Translations under genes and position numbers: made by a program
Notes under the pieces: model-generated
The model's input: the letters and a program-made list of their open reading frames with translations, nothing else
Databases searched by the model: none
What the model was told of the DNA's origin: nothing
Part shown: piece by piece, positions 32,380 through 43,325 of the stretch
Layout of the letters: the number at the start of each line of letters is the position of its first letter
How positions within the stretch are numbered: the first letter of the stretch is position 1
Source: Paraspadella gotoi
Lineage: Eukaryota; Chaetognatha
NCBI GenBank assembly: GCA_051294375.1
Contig: CM119266.1
Span: 8,803,339 to 8,867,338 of the forward strand
Direction: 5' to 3'
Length of the DNA stretch: 64,000 nucleotides

Positions 32380-32894
32380 ATAGAATTCGGGATTTGAAGA
32401 AATATTTTGTTGAGATTTGGTCATTGTTTACTGTTTAATATGTTAAAATTTACTGTTTGATATGTTAAAATTTCAAAACTCCGCTTTTACTAACAAATAC
32501 ATGTTACGACGATTTAGCTTCATTAACAAAACAATTTTATAAGAAAACTATATTACTTAATTCAAAATATAATTTTTGAAACATAATTTTTTAATTATTT
32601 ACATGAATTGGCTGATTTTAAAAGTTATTTTTGTCGTCGTCGTCATCGTCGTCGTCATCGACTCTTTATTTGTAAAAAAAAAAGGAAAAGAAAACTTCTT
32701 GTTTTCTTTTTTTCCTTCTGTTTTCTTTTTCTGTTTCGCGCAGTCACCGTCTTCGAAGCCAACGTTTTCTCCGCCAACGTTTTCAGCCACAACAAAACAA
32801 AAGTCAGTTTTCGCGCCGCAAATGGATGAAATCCTGACCTTCGTGGATGGAAAGGTCACCCGTTCGAACCCGCGATTCGCAATCAACAGTTGAG
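32380..32894. other. Downstream spacer with GTC triplets
   Basis: AT-rich, with GTC/ATC triplets at 32,632-32,662. No gene supported. Confidence 0.6.
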
Positions 32895-33064
32895 NNNNNN
32901 NNNNNNNNNNNNNNNNNNNNNNNNNNNNNNNNNNNNNNNNNNNNNNNNNNNNNNNNNNNNNNNNNNNNNNNNNNNNNNNNNNNNNNNNNNNNNNNNNNNN
33001 NNNNNNNNNNNNNNNNNNNNNNNNNNNNNNNNNNNNNNNNNNNNNNNNNNNNNNNNNNNNNNNN
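32895..33064. other. Assembly gap of 170 N, content visible in second copy
   Basis: The flanks align with 37,795-37,810 and 38,005-38,040 in the noisy copy, so about 200 bases of GC-rich sequence at 37,811-38,010 are what is missing here. Confidence 0.8.
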
Positions 33065-33360
33065 GCGGCGAAGATGGCGGCGAAACGACGAGGATTTGCG
33101 AAAATAAGATTTAAAGAGGAAAATGACGACAACAAAGCCGATGGTAAACGTTGGTTGCAATTTGACGCCGGCAATCGAATGGAAATCTGGAAAACCTGGC
33201 ATCAAGAGACGAACGCCTGAGGCTGTTGTGAGAACGATCAATAAAATGACGGCAGACAAGGCGACGACGACGACGACGATGCAGGGCAAAAAAATGGGTG
33301 ACGTTCTACTCAATATTTCAAGAAAAGAGGAAATTTACGGCGGAGATAGAAAATAGGTTA
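33065..33360. other. Spacer, nothing recognised
   Basis: Includes a short GAC run near 33,262. Also present in the second copy. Confidence 0.5.
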
Positions 33361-33430
33361 GGAGAGGAGAGAGGTGAGAGAGCAGAGAGAGAGAGAGAGA
33401 GAGAAGGAGAGAGAGAGAGAGAGAGAGAGA

Positions 33431-33513
<83 letters not shown>

Positions 33514-33660
33514 AAGAAGAAAAAAACAAAGAAAGAAAGAAAGAAAGAAAAGAAAGAAAGAAAGAAAGAAAAAAAAAGAAAGGAAAGAAAAAGAAACAAA
33601 GAAAGAAAGAAACAAACAAAGAAAGAACAAACTAAGAAAGAAACAAACAAAGAAGAGAAA
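33361..33660. repeat. (GA)n then (GAAA)n compound microsatellite
   Basis: GA-rich to about 33,508, then AAAG/GAAAC units to 33,656. Shorter and more interrupted in the second copy (38,338-38,560). Confidence 0.9.
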
Positions 33661-34267
33661 ATAATTTTCTTCGATTATTGTTTATGAATGCGATGCCCTT
33701 TTGTTTATCGAAGACGACGTCGTTAACGACAGAGCATTTCTTATCTTCACGATGTAATAATTCGATGCCGAGATGCTGAGATACAGAGATGCCCTTTATC
33801 TTCTCCGCCTCTCATTGTTTCCGGTTCGCGCGTCATCCACAGTGGAAATACAAAGCGAAAGAGTGCGTAGATGTAAAAAAATTATCATACACATGGTCTT
33901 CTAAAATAAATAATCTTTTTAATTATTTTTGGTTATATCGAGCCACCATTCAAAGTAATATATATATATTCCCAAATTTCACTACAGATTACTGTTTCAT
34001 GACATTCTTTGATACCATATTTATTTATTTTTATTCTTATCGTTACTTCTATTGTTCTCTTTTCCTCTTGCTCCCCGCCATCTTGTCCTATTCTTCCTTC
34101 ACTACATTTGATATTTCCCTCTCCCTCTCTTATTATTTTCTCCTTCCTCTCTTCTCATCCCTTCCTCCCTTTCTCCACCTCCCCCTCCCCCTCCTTTTAA
34201 CTCCAGTCTTCATACTCGGCGATGATGGTTGACGGGGGAATTATCGTAATGTCGTTGGAAGAAGAAG

Positions 34268-34303
<36 letters not shown>

Positions 34304-34311
34304 AGAGAGAT
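33661..34311. other. Spacer with empty transposon site and (TC)n
   Basis: The intact TTAA at 34,197-34,200, followed by CTCCAGTC, is the empty counterpart of the filled site at 39,140-40,055. (TC)n at 34,272-34,300. Confidence 0.8.
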
Positions 34312-34487
34312 TTCAATAACCTTTCGCTGATTAAAAAAATATTAACAAACCTAATATTTAAAATGGGCGACTAAAAAAAAAACTCGAAAATACCAAATCG
34401 CTCGTCAGACCTTTGATCATTCATCTCTTTGCTTATCATTTTACTACACAGCCAAACACAAAATTACTCTAACACACAACGAGGAAC

Positions 34488-37183
34488 GGATGCGATTACG
34501 CCATCGTGATTCCCTCGTCTGCTTCGCGCGCATGGCCGCAACTCTCGCGCGCAATACGAGCCGACTGGGAGTCCATCGACCTCGCGCCCCAAGTCTGCCG
34601 GCGTGGTTCGACGAAAGCCAAGATCGGCGTCCTTTCTCAAATTTCGGCGTCTTTAACGTCCGCCAGTTACGGCGCAACGAAATTCTTTTGGGAAATCTTG
34701 ATGCACGAACGGATTCCCGTGACACGTGAAGTATCATGAGAACGATATCAGGCCCGACTTTACTTACGCCGACTTTGCGGAGATTGTAACAGGGCGGAAC
34801 TGTATAAGTGCCGGACGGTGGGGTTGGAATCGAGTGATTGATTAAAAGAATTTCTATGAATGAATATGATGATTAAACACGGAATGGATGAATTAATTAA
34901 TTAATACATTAATGAGAAAGATGAGTATATTTATTGGTTATTGAAATGAATGATTGAATAAACGAATGAATGAATGAATTGAATGAATGAATGATTGAAT
35001 GAATGAATGAATGAATGAATGAAGAATGAATGAATGAATGAATTAAGCACAGTAAGCTAACCGAGATTAATCTACTCACTTAACACTCCCAACGGACAAG
35101 ATTGGGTCAAACATCTTCGAAAAGAAGTGGGAATACAAATACGTGTACGTGATTTGTGCCAAACATCATCGAAGCCTTCGCATAATTGGCCATCGAGAAT
35201 AGAAGGTAAGTTTCAAAATAAATCTGGAATTTGGTTGGTTGTAAATTGATTCAAACACCAGGTCCTCAAGATTATTGGTACCTTTTTTTTAGTTTCATTT
35301 TTTAATTTTTTCAGCTTATATTGAATAATTAAATGAATAATTAAATAACGGATTATACATATAATACTAATAAAAAAAATTCAAGTTTTAATTAGAAATT
35401 TCTCTTGACGTTGGGCCGAAACAAGATAGTAGGGAAGATGGCGAAAAGCAGTGCAAAAAAAAGAGAGAGCAAATAAGTTTGTGGCGTACTACTATTCAGT
35501 GGACGAGTGGTTCAACCCTATATAAATGAAGGTAAGGTTGTAGAGGGGTGGAAAGTCGGTAGGTTAAGTTGGAGCTTCGTAGTCAGGAGCCCATAAAGGT
35601 ACCATTGGTTCGAATCAGGATACGGCCGCAATTAATAAATTATTAAACGGAGGGGTCGGATATAGGCAAGTAGCGCTACGATTCCGGATGTTGAAAAGCT
35701 CCGAGGTACAGCTAATACAAACAATGATCTATTTGAAAATTAAACAAAATCATTCTCAGTCTTTGCGACGTATATAGTATTAGTTAAGTCATATACAATA
35801 TAATATATCAAACCGGAAGTACGTAAGCAACGATTATACGACCAACAGAGTTCTTGTGAAGAACGAAGAGCTTACCCGACCTTTATCGTGGAATTGGTCC
35901 TGGCATCAAATATACAAATCCGAAAGCGCCTCTGGAGGCGACGGAGATGGATTTGGAACCCAGACTGGTACTGGAACTCAGACCACGATTCCCTACGCTT
36001 AGGCGCTAACGAACGAAAGTCCCCGTCCAAAGATAACGTCATCGCAACGAGCCGATGGGGAGTCGGGAGTCGATGCAATCCACGGTGGATACTGGACTGT
36101 AAAAAGGTAAGCGGGGGGTTTCTTATTTATAGCAGCGGCTAGTTTGTCCGAAACCAGGGCTGGCCATTTATAAGATTTAGAGGAATATTTTTTTAAGGTT
36201 TGAAGATTGAAAGACATTTAAGTTCGGCTGATGAATGGCTTGTAACAGAAAAAATCCGGGAAAAAAATTTCAACGAAGATATGGCTGAGAAGAAACAAAA
36301 GAAATTTCGTTTTATCAAAATGTTTGAGATTAAAGTATTATGATTAATGGGATAGGGATCCCGGTATTTGTAGTTAGAGATGGGTTAAATGGCTAAGGGT
36401 TAGGGGAATTAAGGGTTAAGGGCTCAGGGTTCAGGTTGGATGGGTAAGGGATTACGCTTTCTTTCTCCGCTCAACAATTTTGTCTATATAACCTACAATG
36501 TAAAGTTTTGCCCGTTAACATTCACTACGATCTACATAGGACTATTTTAAGATAAAAATTTATTAAACATTTATCCACCCCCCCTCCCCCCAAGACCGGC
36601 TACAAAACCCGGCAAACCGTTCCCACACAAATGGAGTACTGTTTCAACCCTGGACAAGTCCAGCTGGTCCTCAATCGTCTCACCCATCCACGGGGCTACA
36701 TTCAAGCACGAGGAGCTCCTGCCACGACACCGTCTCCACGTGGCTTTGGCGGCAAACGCCCCTCATCGGACTCGGCGCCACGGCCAGATGGTCGAATATT
36801 TGCCCATCTTCGCAACCGCCTCCTCTTGCAATTGGGTCAGTGGTTGAGCGTCAACGGAACGCCCATCTACGGGACGAAGGGTTGTCGTCCGTTTTCAGAA
36901 CGAGTTCGACGGACGTTTATTAGCACTTGACGGGAGAAGAAGGAGGACGTCGAGACTTAGCCATCTCTTCGTCTGCACTCGCCACAACGGGTATGATGAA
37001 AGTCTGGAGGTCCTTAGCGAGAATGGCCCGACCGGGCCGTCCCGAGATGCTCGGCGCGCCGGGCAAGTCGGGGTGCGCGCCAGATGTGCGTCGGGCGGAA
37101 TAGAGTTGGAATTTGAGTCGAGTCTACCGGGAGAAATCTTGGCCGCTCGCTGAGGTGGGCGTGAGCGTTTAAATGACGTTTTG
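34488..37183 (+). pseudogene. Frame-broken second copy of the GH29 fucosidase
   Basis: Recognisable pieces of all five exons: NFGVFNV near 34,640, the AKHH region near 35,157, the EWFNP region near 35,505, the nucleophile region near 35,925-35,955 and the GGN/GLG region near 36,740-36,780. Each exon carries several single-base indels, so no exon is readable throughout. The Asn-for-His and Phe-for-Trp changes of the intact copy are also present. I regard it as an artefactual copy rather than a true pseudogene. Confidence 0.75.
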
Positions 37184-37810
37184 GATCCGAAGGTATGTCG
37201 ACTCGACATATGCTCGAACATATCTGCGACATTGTCGAGGGAATAAAATAGAATTCGGGATTTGAAGAAATATTTTTGTTGAGAATTTGGTCATTGAGTT
37301 TACTGTGTTAATATTATGTTAAAAATTTACTGATTGATATGTTAATTGTAAAACTGGGGGCCGCTTTGACTAACCAAATACCAATGTTACGCGCAATGAG
37401 GAACACGAATTTAGCCTTCATTATACACAATTTTATAAGAAAACTATATTAGCTTAATTGCAAATATAATTTTGAAAACAGTATAATTTTTTTAATTATA
37501 TTTAACATGAATTGGCTGATTTTAAAAGGTTATTATTGTCGTCGAGTCAGCGTCATGCGACTCTTTATTTGTAAAAAAAAAAGGAAAAGAAAACTTTCTT
37601 GTTTTTCTTTTTTTCCCTTCTGTTTCTTTTCTGTGTTTCGGCGCGTCAACCGTCCTTCGAAGCCAAGGAACGTTTTTCTTCTCCGCCAACGTTTTTCAGC
37701 CACAACAAAACAAAAGTCAGTTTTTCGCGCCGCAAATGGATGAAATCCTGACTTCGTGGAATGGAAAGGTCACCTTCGAACCGCGCGATTCCGCAATCTA
37801 ACAGTTGTGA

Positions 37811-38010
37811 AGAGCGAAAGTCGGCGGTGGCATGAAGCGGCAAGAGGCGGGGGTGTGTGGCGGGGAGTGTTTGGCGGGGGTGTATGCCGGAGGAGCAGAA
37901 GGCGCCATGGCGGCGGCAGAGAGGCGGCGGTGTTTGGCGCCGAAGGCAGGAGGTGTTTGGCCGGCGGATGCGGCGGGTGTTTGCGGCGGGAGAGCGGCGG
38001 CGGGCGATGA
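37811..38010. repeat. GC-rich G-run sequence filling the 32.9-kb gap
   Basis: Irregular repeats of GGTGTTTGGCGG-like units (GGAGTGTTTGGCGGGG, GGTGTTTGGCGCC, GGTGTTTGGCCGGCGG). High GC and G-runs would defeat short reads, explaining the gap. Being raw-read quality, the exact bases are uncertain. Confidence 0.65.
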
Positions 38011-38346
38011 TGGCGCGAAACGAGGGCGAGGATTTGCGAAATAAGATTAGAAGTAAGAGACGACATACTGAAAACGACACGACAACGAAAAGACACGACA
38101 ACACGATGGTAAAACGTTGGGTTGCAATTTGAGCCGGCAATCGAATGGAAATCTGAAAACCTGGCATCAGAAGACGAACGCCCTGAGGCCTGGTTGTGAG
38201 AACGAATCAATAAAATGACCGGCAGAACAAGGCGGACGACGACGAGACGCACACGATACGGGCAAAAAAATGGTGACGTTCTACTTCAATATTTCAAGAA
38301 AAGAGGAAATTTTACGGCGGAAATAGAAAAATAGGTTAGGAGAGAG

Positions 38347-38384
<38 letters not shown>

Positions 38385-39143
38385 AGAGGAGAGGAGAAGA
38401 AGAGGAAGAGGCGAAGATAAGAGAAGAAGAGAAGAAAGAAAGAAAGAAGAAAGAAAAGAAAGAAAGAGAAGAAAGAAAGAAAGAATAGAAAGAAAGAAAG
38501 AAACAGAAAGAAAAAAAGAAAAGAAAACAAACTAAGAAAAGAAACAAAAAGAGAGAGAAAATATATTTTCTTCGATTATTGTTTATGAATGCGATGCCTT
38601 TTTGTTTATCGAAAGAGGTACGTACGTTAAAGGCGAACAGAGACATTTCTTATCTTCACGGATGTAATACAATATCGATGCCGAGATGTGAGATACAGAG
38701 AATGCCCTTTATCTTCTCCGCCTCTCATGTTTTCCGCGGTTCGCGCGTCACCACAGAGAAATAAACAAAGCGAAAGAGTAGGCGATAGATGTAAAAAATA
38801 TACTCAATACACATGGTCTTCGCTAAAAATAAATAATCTTTTTAATTATTTTTGGTATTATATCGAGCCACCATCAAAAGTAATAATATAATATATTCTG
38901 CAATTTCAACTACACGATTCTGTTCATGACATTCATTCTGATACCATAATTTATTATAATTTTGATTCTTGAAGATTCGTTACTTCTATTAGTTCTCTTT
39001 TCTCATCTTGCCTCCCCGCCAATCTTGTCCTATTCTTTACAGCTTCACTACATTGAATATTTCTACTCCCCTCTACTTTTATTTTTCAATCCTTCCTCTC
39101 ATCTGCATTACCTCCTCCCTTTCTCCTCCTCCTTCGCTCTTAA

Positions 39144-40051
39144 GGGGACCAAGTGAACAGGGGGGGTAAAAAGCTTGAAAACATATACGTTTGAACCCTT
39201 TAACTTAAACTGGTTCTGATTCAGTATAATTTTTTTTCTGTCTATAATCATTTGGGAAAGAGTTAAAAAATTCGATGAAAATCAGTGAGCCTTAATTTTC
39301 TTTAAAAAATCGTAAGAAAGAAAACTTTTTTTCAAGTTAGAAAATTTTTTTTTTCCAAAAGGTAAGAGATGCTAATTTTAAAAGATTTTCAGCTTTTATC
39401 ACAAAAATGTTATAAAAGAAAAAAAAACTAAGAATTAACAAGAATTTTAAGGGTATCGACTGATTTTATTTAAACTTTCCTTCAAAATGAATTCTGTTAT
39501 TGATAAAATAAAACTCTTTTGAAGTAATATATAATATACAAGAAGTAGAAGATTCTGTACTTTTGCTAAATTTGTAATTGTTATAATTAGGAATCAATAT
39601 AGTTTATATATACCATTTAAAGGATGAATATGAATATTAATTAATTAATTATTACAGTTTTGTTTTGTAAGAATAGAAATTTAGGTTTGATTTGTCTGCT
39701 TAAGTAAATATAGAAAAATAAAGAAAATATTAGTCTTGTAAAGCCTTTGTTCAATGAGGCTTAAAACCTAAAATTATAGCTTTGTACAGTAAAAATAAAA
39801 AAATTGGAATTGTAAAAAAGTACTTTCTAATGCAAAAATAAAATAATGGATTATAAATAAATATTTAGGTAGGGTCAACTAAATTTTTTTTTCATAGATT
39901 ATTAAATTTTGTTTTCCGGCTAACAGATAAGAGATAGGGAATTTTTTTGCCACTTTCCGTGCAAAGAAAAAAATTGAATGACTATGCACCAATCAAATTC
40001 CCCTTTGAGATAGACCCTTAAGCTTATGATATCATTTTTATCACGGGTCCC
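39144..40051. mobile_element. 908-bp TTAA-flanked MITE-like element (piggyBac-like)
   Basis: TTAA at 39,140-39,143 and 40,052-40,055 flank ends GGGGACCAAGTGA and TCACGGGTCCC, which are imperfect inverted repeats. The first fucosidase copy has a single TTAA at the matching place (34,197-34,200), so the insertion and its TTAA duplication are seen directly. The interior is AT-rich with no transposase. Its ends match those of 7,359-10,474. Confidence 0.8.
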
Positions 40052-40055
40052 TTAA

Positions 40056-40134
40056 CTCCAGTCTCATACGCGCGATGATGGTTGACGGGGGAAGTTATCG
40101 TAATGTCGTTGGAAGAAGAAGAGTCTCTGCTTCT

Positions 40135-40174
<40 letters not shown>

Positions 40175-40189
40175 CTCTCTCTCTCTCTA

Positions 40190-40241
<52 letters not shown>

Positions 40242-40265
40242 CTCTCTCTCTTCTCTCTTTTTCTC
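40056..40265. repeat. Continuation of the copy, then long (TC)n
   Basis: 40,056-40,130 repeats 34,201-34,275. The (TC)n tract then runs to about 40,260, and sequence beyond it is new. Confidence 0.8.
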
Positions 40266-40684
40266 GCGGTCAGTCAAATGTTCAAAGGTCCAACGAGAGA
40301 GGAGGACGAACGCGAGAGGACGAATCGAGCGAGGGGGGGGGAAGGGGGGGCGGGCGATGGAGAAGAAATTGCGAGGGTGTAGGAAGGGCTTAGGGGTGGT
40401 CCGGGGTGTAGAGTTTGGGACAGAAGGGAGANNNNNNNNNNNNNNNNNNNNNNNNNGGGGAGAGGAGTTAAACTAGCTGGTACTAAAGATGAAGAAAGAA
40501 AAAAAAATAAGAAGTGGCAAGTCCTAAGAGTTGCGCCAAAGAAACTTTTTTAAATATACACAATTATTACATATAGTAAAAAAATGTATGCACATTATTC
40601 AAAATATACATTTCATGGTACATCACCCTACTACTAAGTATAAATCAAAATTATACAGTGTGAAGTTAGAAATAGTTAAGTCAA
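40266..40684. other. Spacer with 25-N gap
   Basis: G-rich sequence at 40,320-40,431, a fixed 25-N spacer at 40,432-40,456, then AT-rich sequence. No gene seen. Confidence 0.6.
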
Positions 40685-40689
40685 AACGT

Positions 40690-40826
40690 AAGTAAGACAG
40701 ACCAACCGACAGACAGACCAACCGACAGACAGACNNNNNNNNNNNNNNACCGACCGACAGACTGACCGACCAATTAAAAAGTCTCTCGTCGCGTTGCTCC
40801 GCGAGTTCTCGCCGCGCGACTAAAAA
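40690..40826 (+). repeat. Second copy of the GACC/palindrome dispersed repeat
   Basis: GACA/GACC units, interrupted by a 14-N gap (40,735-40,748), then GTTGCTCCGCGAGTTCTCGC and GACTAAAAA, as at 6,661-6,770. Confidence 0.6.
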
Positions 40827-42014
40827 ACCCTGTGGACGGATTTCATTTCTCTTCCGCGACGATAATTCAGATTTTCCTTTCCCTTTTTTTTTTTATGGCG
40901 CGAGTTTATTGGTATCCGAGATTTTCGTTCCCGTTTATTTTTTCGTTCTTCCGCTGCTGTCAGTGAGAATGCTGCCGGTGTTACTGCTGCTGAAGCTGCT
41001 GCTGTTGGTATTGCGGTTGTCGTTTTTTTGTTGTTGTTATCTTTTTTGGTTTTTGATGGCTTACTTTTGAAAAAACAAATCAATTAAGGAATGTCACGGA
41101 ATGATTCATAATTAAGTTTAACAAATAGATGTGTTTCTTATTGTAATCCTGCAATATCTAACAAAATATAGCTAGGTATAGCTCGACAAAGCTAAGGTTC
41201 GATTCCCTGATATGGAAAGGATGTTTGCAACGACGAGGACAGCGACGACGCATCTTTCTCCTCTCCTAATTTCCTCGCTTCTTTTCTCCCTTCTTCCCTT
41301 TCTTCCTCCTCTCCTACTCTTCTGCTTCCCTTCTTCCCTCTTTCTCCTTCCTCCACTACTAATCCCTCTCTCACCTCCGTCGTCTTCTCCTTCCATGCCT
41401 ACTTTTCCTTCTTCCTCCCTCCCCCTCCGTTTCTCTCTTTTTCTCCTTTCCTNNNNNNNNNNNNNNNNNNNNNNNNNNNNNNNNNNNNNNNNNNNNNNNN
41501 NNNNNNNNNNNNNNNNNNNNNNNNNNNNNNNNNNNNNNNNNNNNNNNNNNNNNNNNNNNNNNNNNNNNNNNNNNNNNNNNNNNNNNNNNNNNNNNNNNNN
41601 NNNNNNNNNNNNNNNNNNNNNNNNNNNNNNNNNNNNNNNNNNNNNNNNNNNNNNNNNNNNNNNNNNNNNNNNNNNNNNNNNNNNNNNNNNNNNNNNNNNN
41701 NNNNNNNNNNNNNNNNNNNNNNNNNNNNNNNNNNNNNNNNNNNNNNNNNNNNNNNNNNNNNNNNNNNNNNNNNNNNNNNNNNNNNNNNNNNNNNNNNNNN
41801 NNNNNNNNNNNNNNNNNNNNNNNNNNNNNNNNNNNNNNNNNNNNNNNNNNNNNNNNNNNNNNACGTGAGGTCAATTGGGACAAGGACATGAACAATTCAA
41901 AAAAGTTTCCGATCGACTGAAAGACCAAATGATTATATAGTGGCCAACGACAAACGAACCGATAGACCCACCTAGACCCACCAAGGGTCACCGACAAGGA
42001 GAACAAAGAGACTC
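40827..42014. other. No recognised gene; C/T-rich stretch and 410-N gap
   Basis: GCTGCTG-type triplets around 40,956-41,010, C/T-rich sequence at 41,249-41,452, then a gap at 41,453-41,862. Frames across the gap are meaningless. Confidence 0.6.
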
Positions 42015-42539
42015 TTCTTGTCTTTATCTTAATGGCAAAGTCGGCGTCGGCTTCCGGCGTCAGCGTCGGTATCCGGCATCTGCATTGACATCAACGTTGG
42101 CATCTGTTTCGGCAGCCCCGCCAGCGACAACGAAAACGAAATCTCTTAATTATTTCCCGTCGCTTCGGACCCTCTTAGTTGATCGTTCAGTTTCAATTTT
42201 AATAACTAACTCTCGGCGCCGGATGCCGAGACGTCAACCGGAAACCGGTTCCATCAGACGCCATCTTCCTCTTTATGTTATAATTCAAATGAGATCATAA
42301 ACTGATTGGAGTGCTGGCTTCGACTCACGTTCATTGCGAGTTCACTTAAAACGTTCTCTAAAACCTAACGTTTCCCTCCATAACGGACACGCAGTTGTTG
42401 TTTTTGGCTATTGATAATTATATACTCTAATTGTAAATTGACCGTTTTCTGCGCCCATAACTGACATGTAACTGACATGAGCCCCATTGCCTTTGGAGGG
42501 AACAACTTTCTTTCTACAACTTTCATTAGGATAAATCCA

Positions 42540-42599
<60 letters not shown>

Positions 42600-42860
42600 C
42601 ATTAAGAAGACCCTCGTCATTCATTGCCGCGTCACACACAAATTCAATCTCCCATTCTTATTTCCACTTCGCCAACTCAACTCCTTTTTTTCATCAACCG
42701 ATTCAGCGATTCCACGAATCTTAAAGTCATTTAACAAATCTATTTCGTCTACTTTAGCCTTCTCCCCCCCCCCTCTCCCCCCTCTTCCCCCTATCTTAAC
42801 CCAAACCTTTCTTTCTTTATTCTTTTCTTTCTTTTTATTTTATTTTCTTTTCTTTCTTTT
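42015..42860. other. Imperfect GGCGTC/GGCATC hexamers and (TC)n
   Basis: Hexamer-like repeats at 42,040-42,110 and (TC)n at 42,542-42,598. No gene supported. Confidence 0.5.
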
Positions 42861-43082
42861 TTGTTTCTTTCTTTATTCTTTTCTTTCTTTATTCTTTTTT
42901 TCTTTTTTTTATTTCTTTCTTTTTTCTTTTTTAATCTTTTCTTTCTTTATTCTTTTCTTTCTTTTTTATTTCTTTCTTTATTCTTTTTTTCTTTTTTCTT
43001 TTCTTTCTTTTTTCTTTTTTTCTTTCTTTTGTCTTTTTTTCTTTCTTTATTATTTCTTTCTTTTTTTATTTTCTCTCTTTAA
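42800..43082. repeat. T-rich TTTC-type tract
   Basis: Irregular CTTT/TTTTC units of about 280 bases. Confidence 0.85.
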
Positions 43083-43139
43083 AAATCCTATCCATTCTCC
43101 ATCTTCCCCCCCCCTCCGCCCCCATCTACGTTCCCTTCT

Positions 43140-43232
43140 GGGTCCCCAGCTTGTCGCAGCAAAGAGTCGGGGACCCAAAGTCACTTCAACGTTTTCCATT
43201 TTTTCGTTTCTCTCCGGATCCAAGGCGGTCGA

Positions 43233-43268
<36 letters not shown>

Positions 43269-43325
43269 AGCCGCTTTCTCCTCTGTCTCCGACGCCGCTT
43301 TAATGACCCTGGGCGCGTTTTACGC
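43140..43325 (-). CDS. Possible exon with poly-Ala, unknown protein
   Basis: On the minus strand an open frame reads VIKAASETEEK, a poly-Ala run from (GCC)n at about 43,233-43,267, then STALDPERNEKMENVEVTLG and PRLFAATSWG. The part after the Ala run is non-repetitive and protein-like. No initiation codon begins it and splice boundaries are unclear. The plus strand also stays open, so the call is weak. Confidence 0.22.

Larger units (their letters stand above)
29685..34300 (+). repeat. Fucosidase locus, clean copy of a tandem pair
   Basis: From TTCAATAAC at about 29,685 to the (TC)n tract at 34,272-34,300 this segment is repeated at 34,312-39,139 and 40,056-40,140. This copy preserves all splice sites and reading frames. 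Confidence 0.9.
34312..39139 (+). repeat. Second, insertion-rich copy of the fucosidase locus (probable assembly artefact)
   Basis: Colinear with 29,685-34,196 over its whole length, including introns, microsatellites, SINE-like and telomere-like patches. Differences are mainly scattered single-base insertions with some deletions, equally frequent in exons and introns. True duplicates usually show substitutions and selection against frame shifts. This is the signature of an unpolished long read. Confidence 0.85.

Noticed and set aside
34197-40055. Two genuine fucosidase paralogues in tandem, one recently dead.
   Set aside because: Indel noise is equally dense in introns and microsatellites, and shared introns match closely once indels are ignored. 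A read-quality artefact fits better than gene decay.
41212-42006. Frames of more than 200 codons on both strands.
   Set aside because: Most of their length is the 410-N gap.
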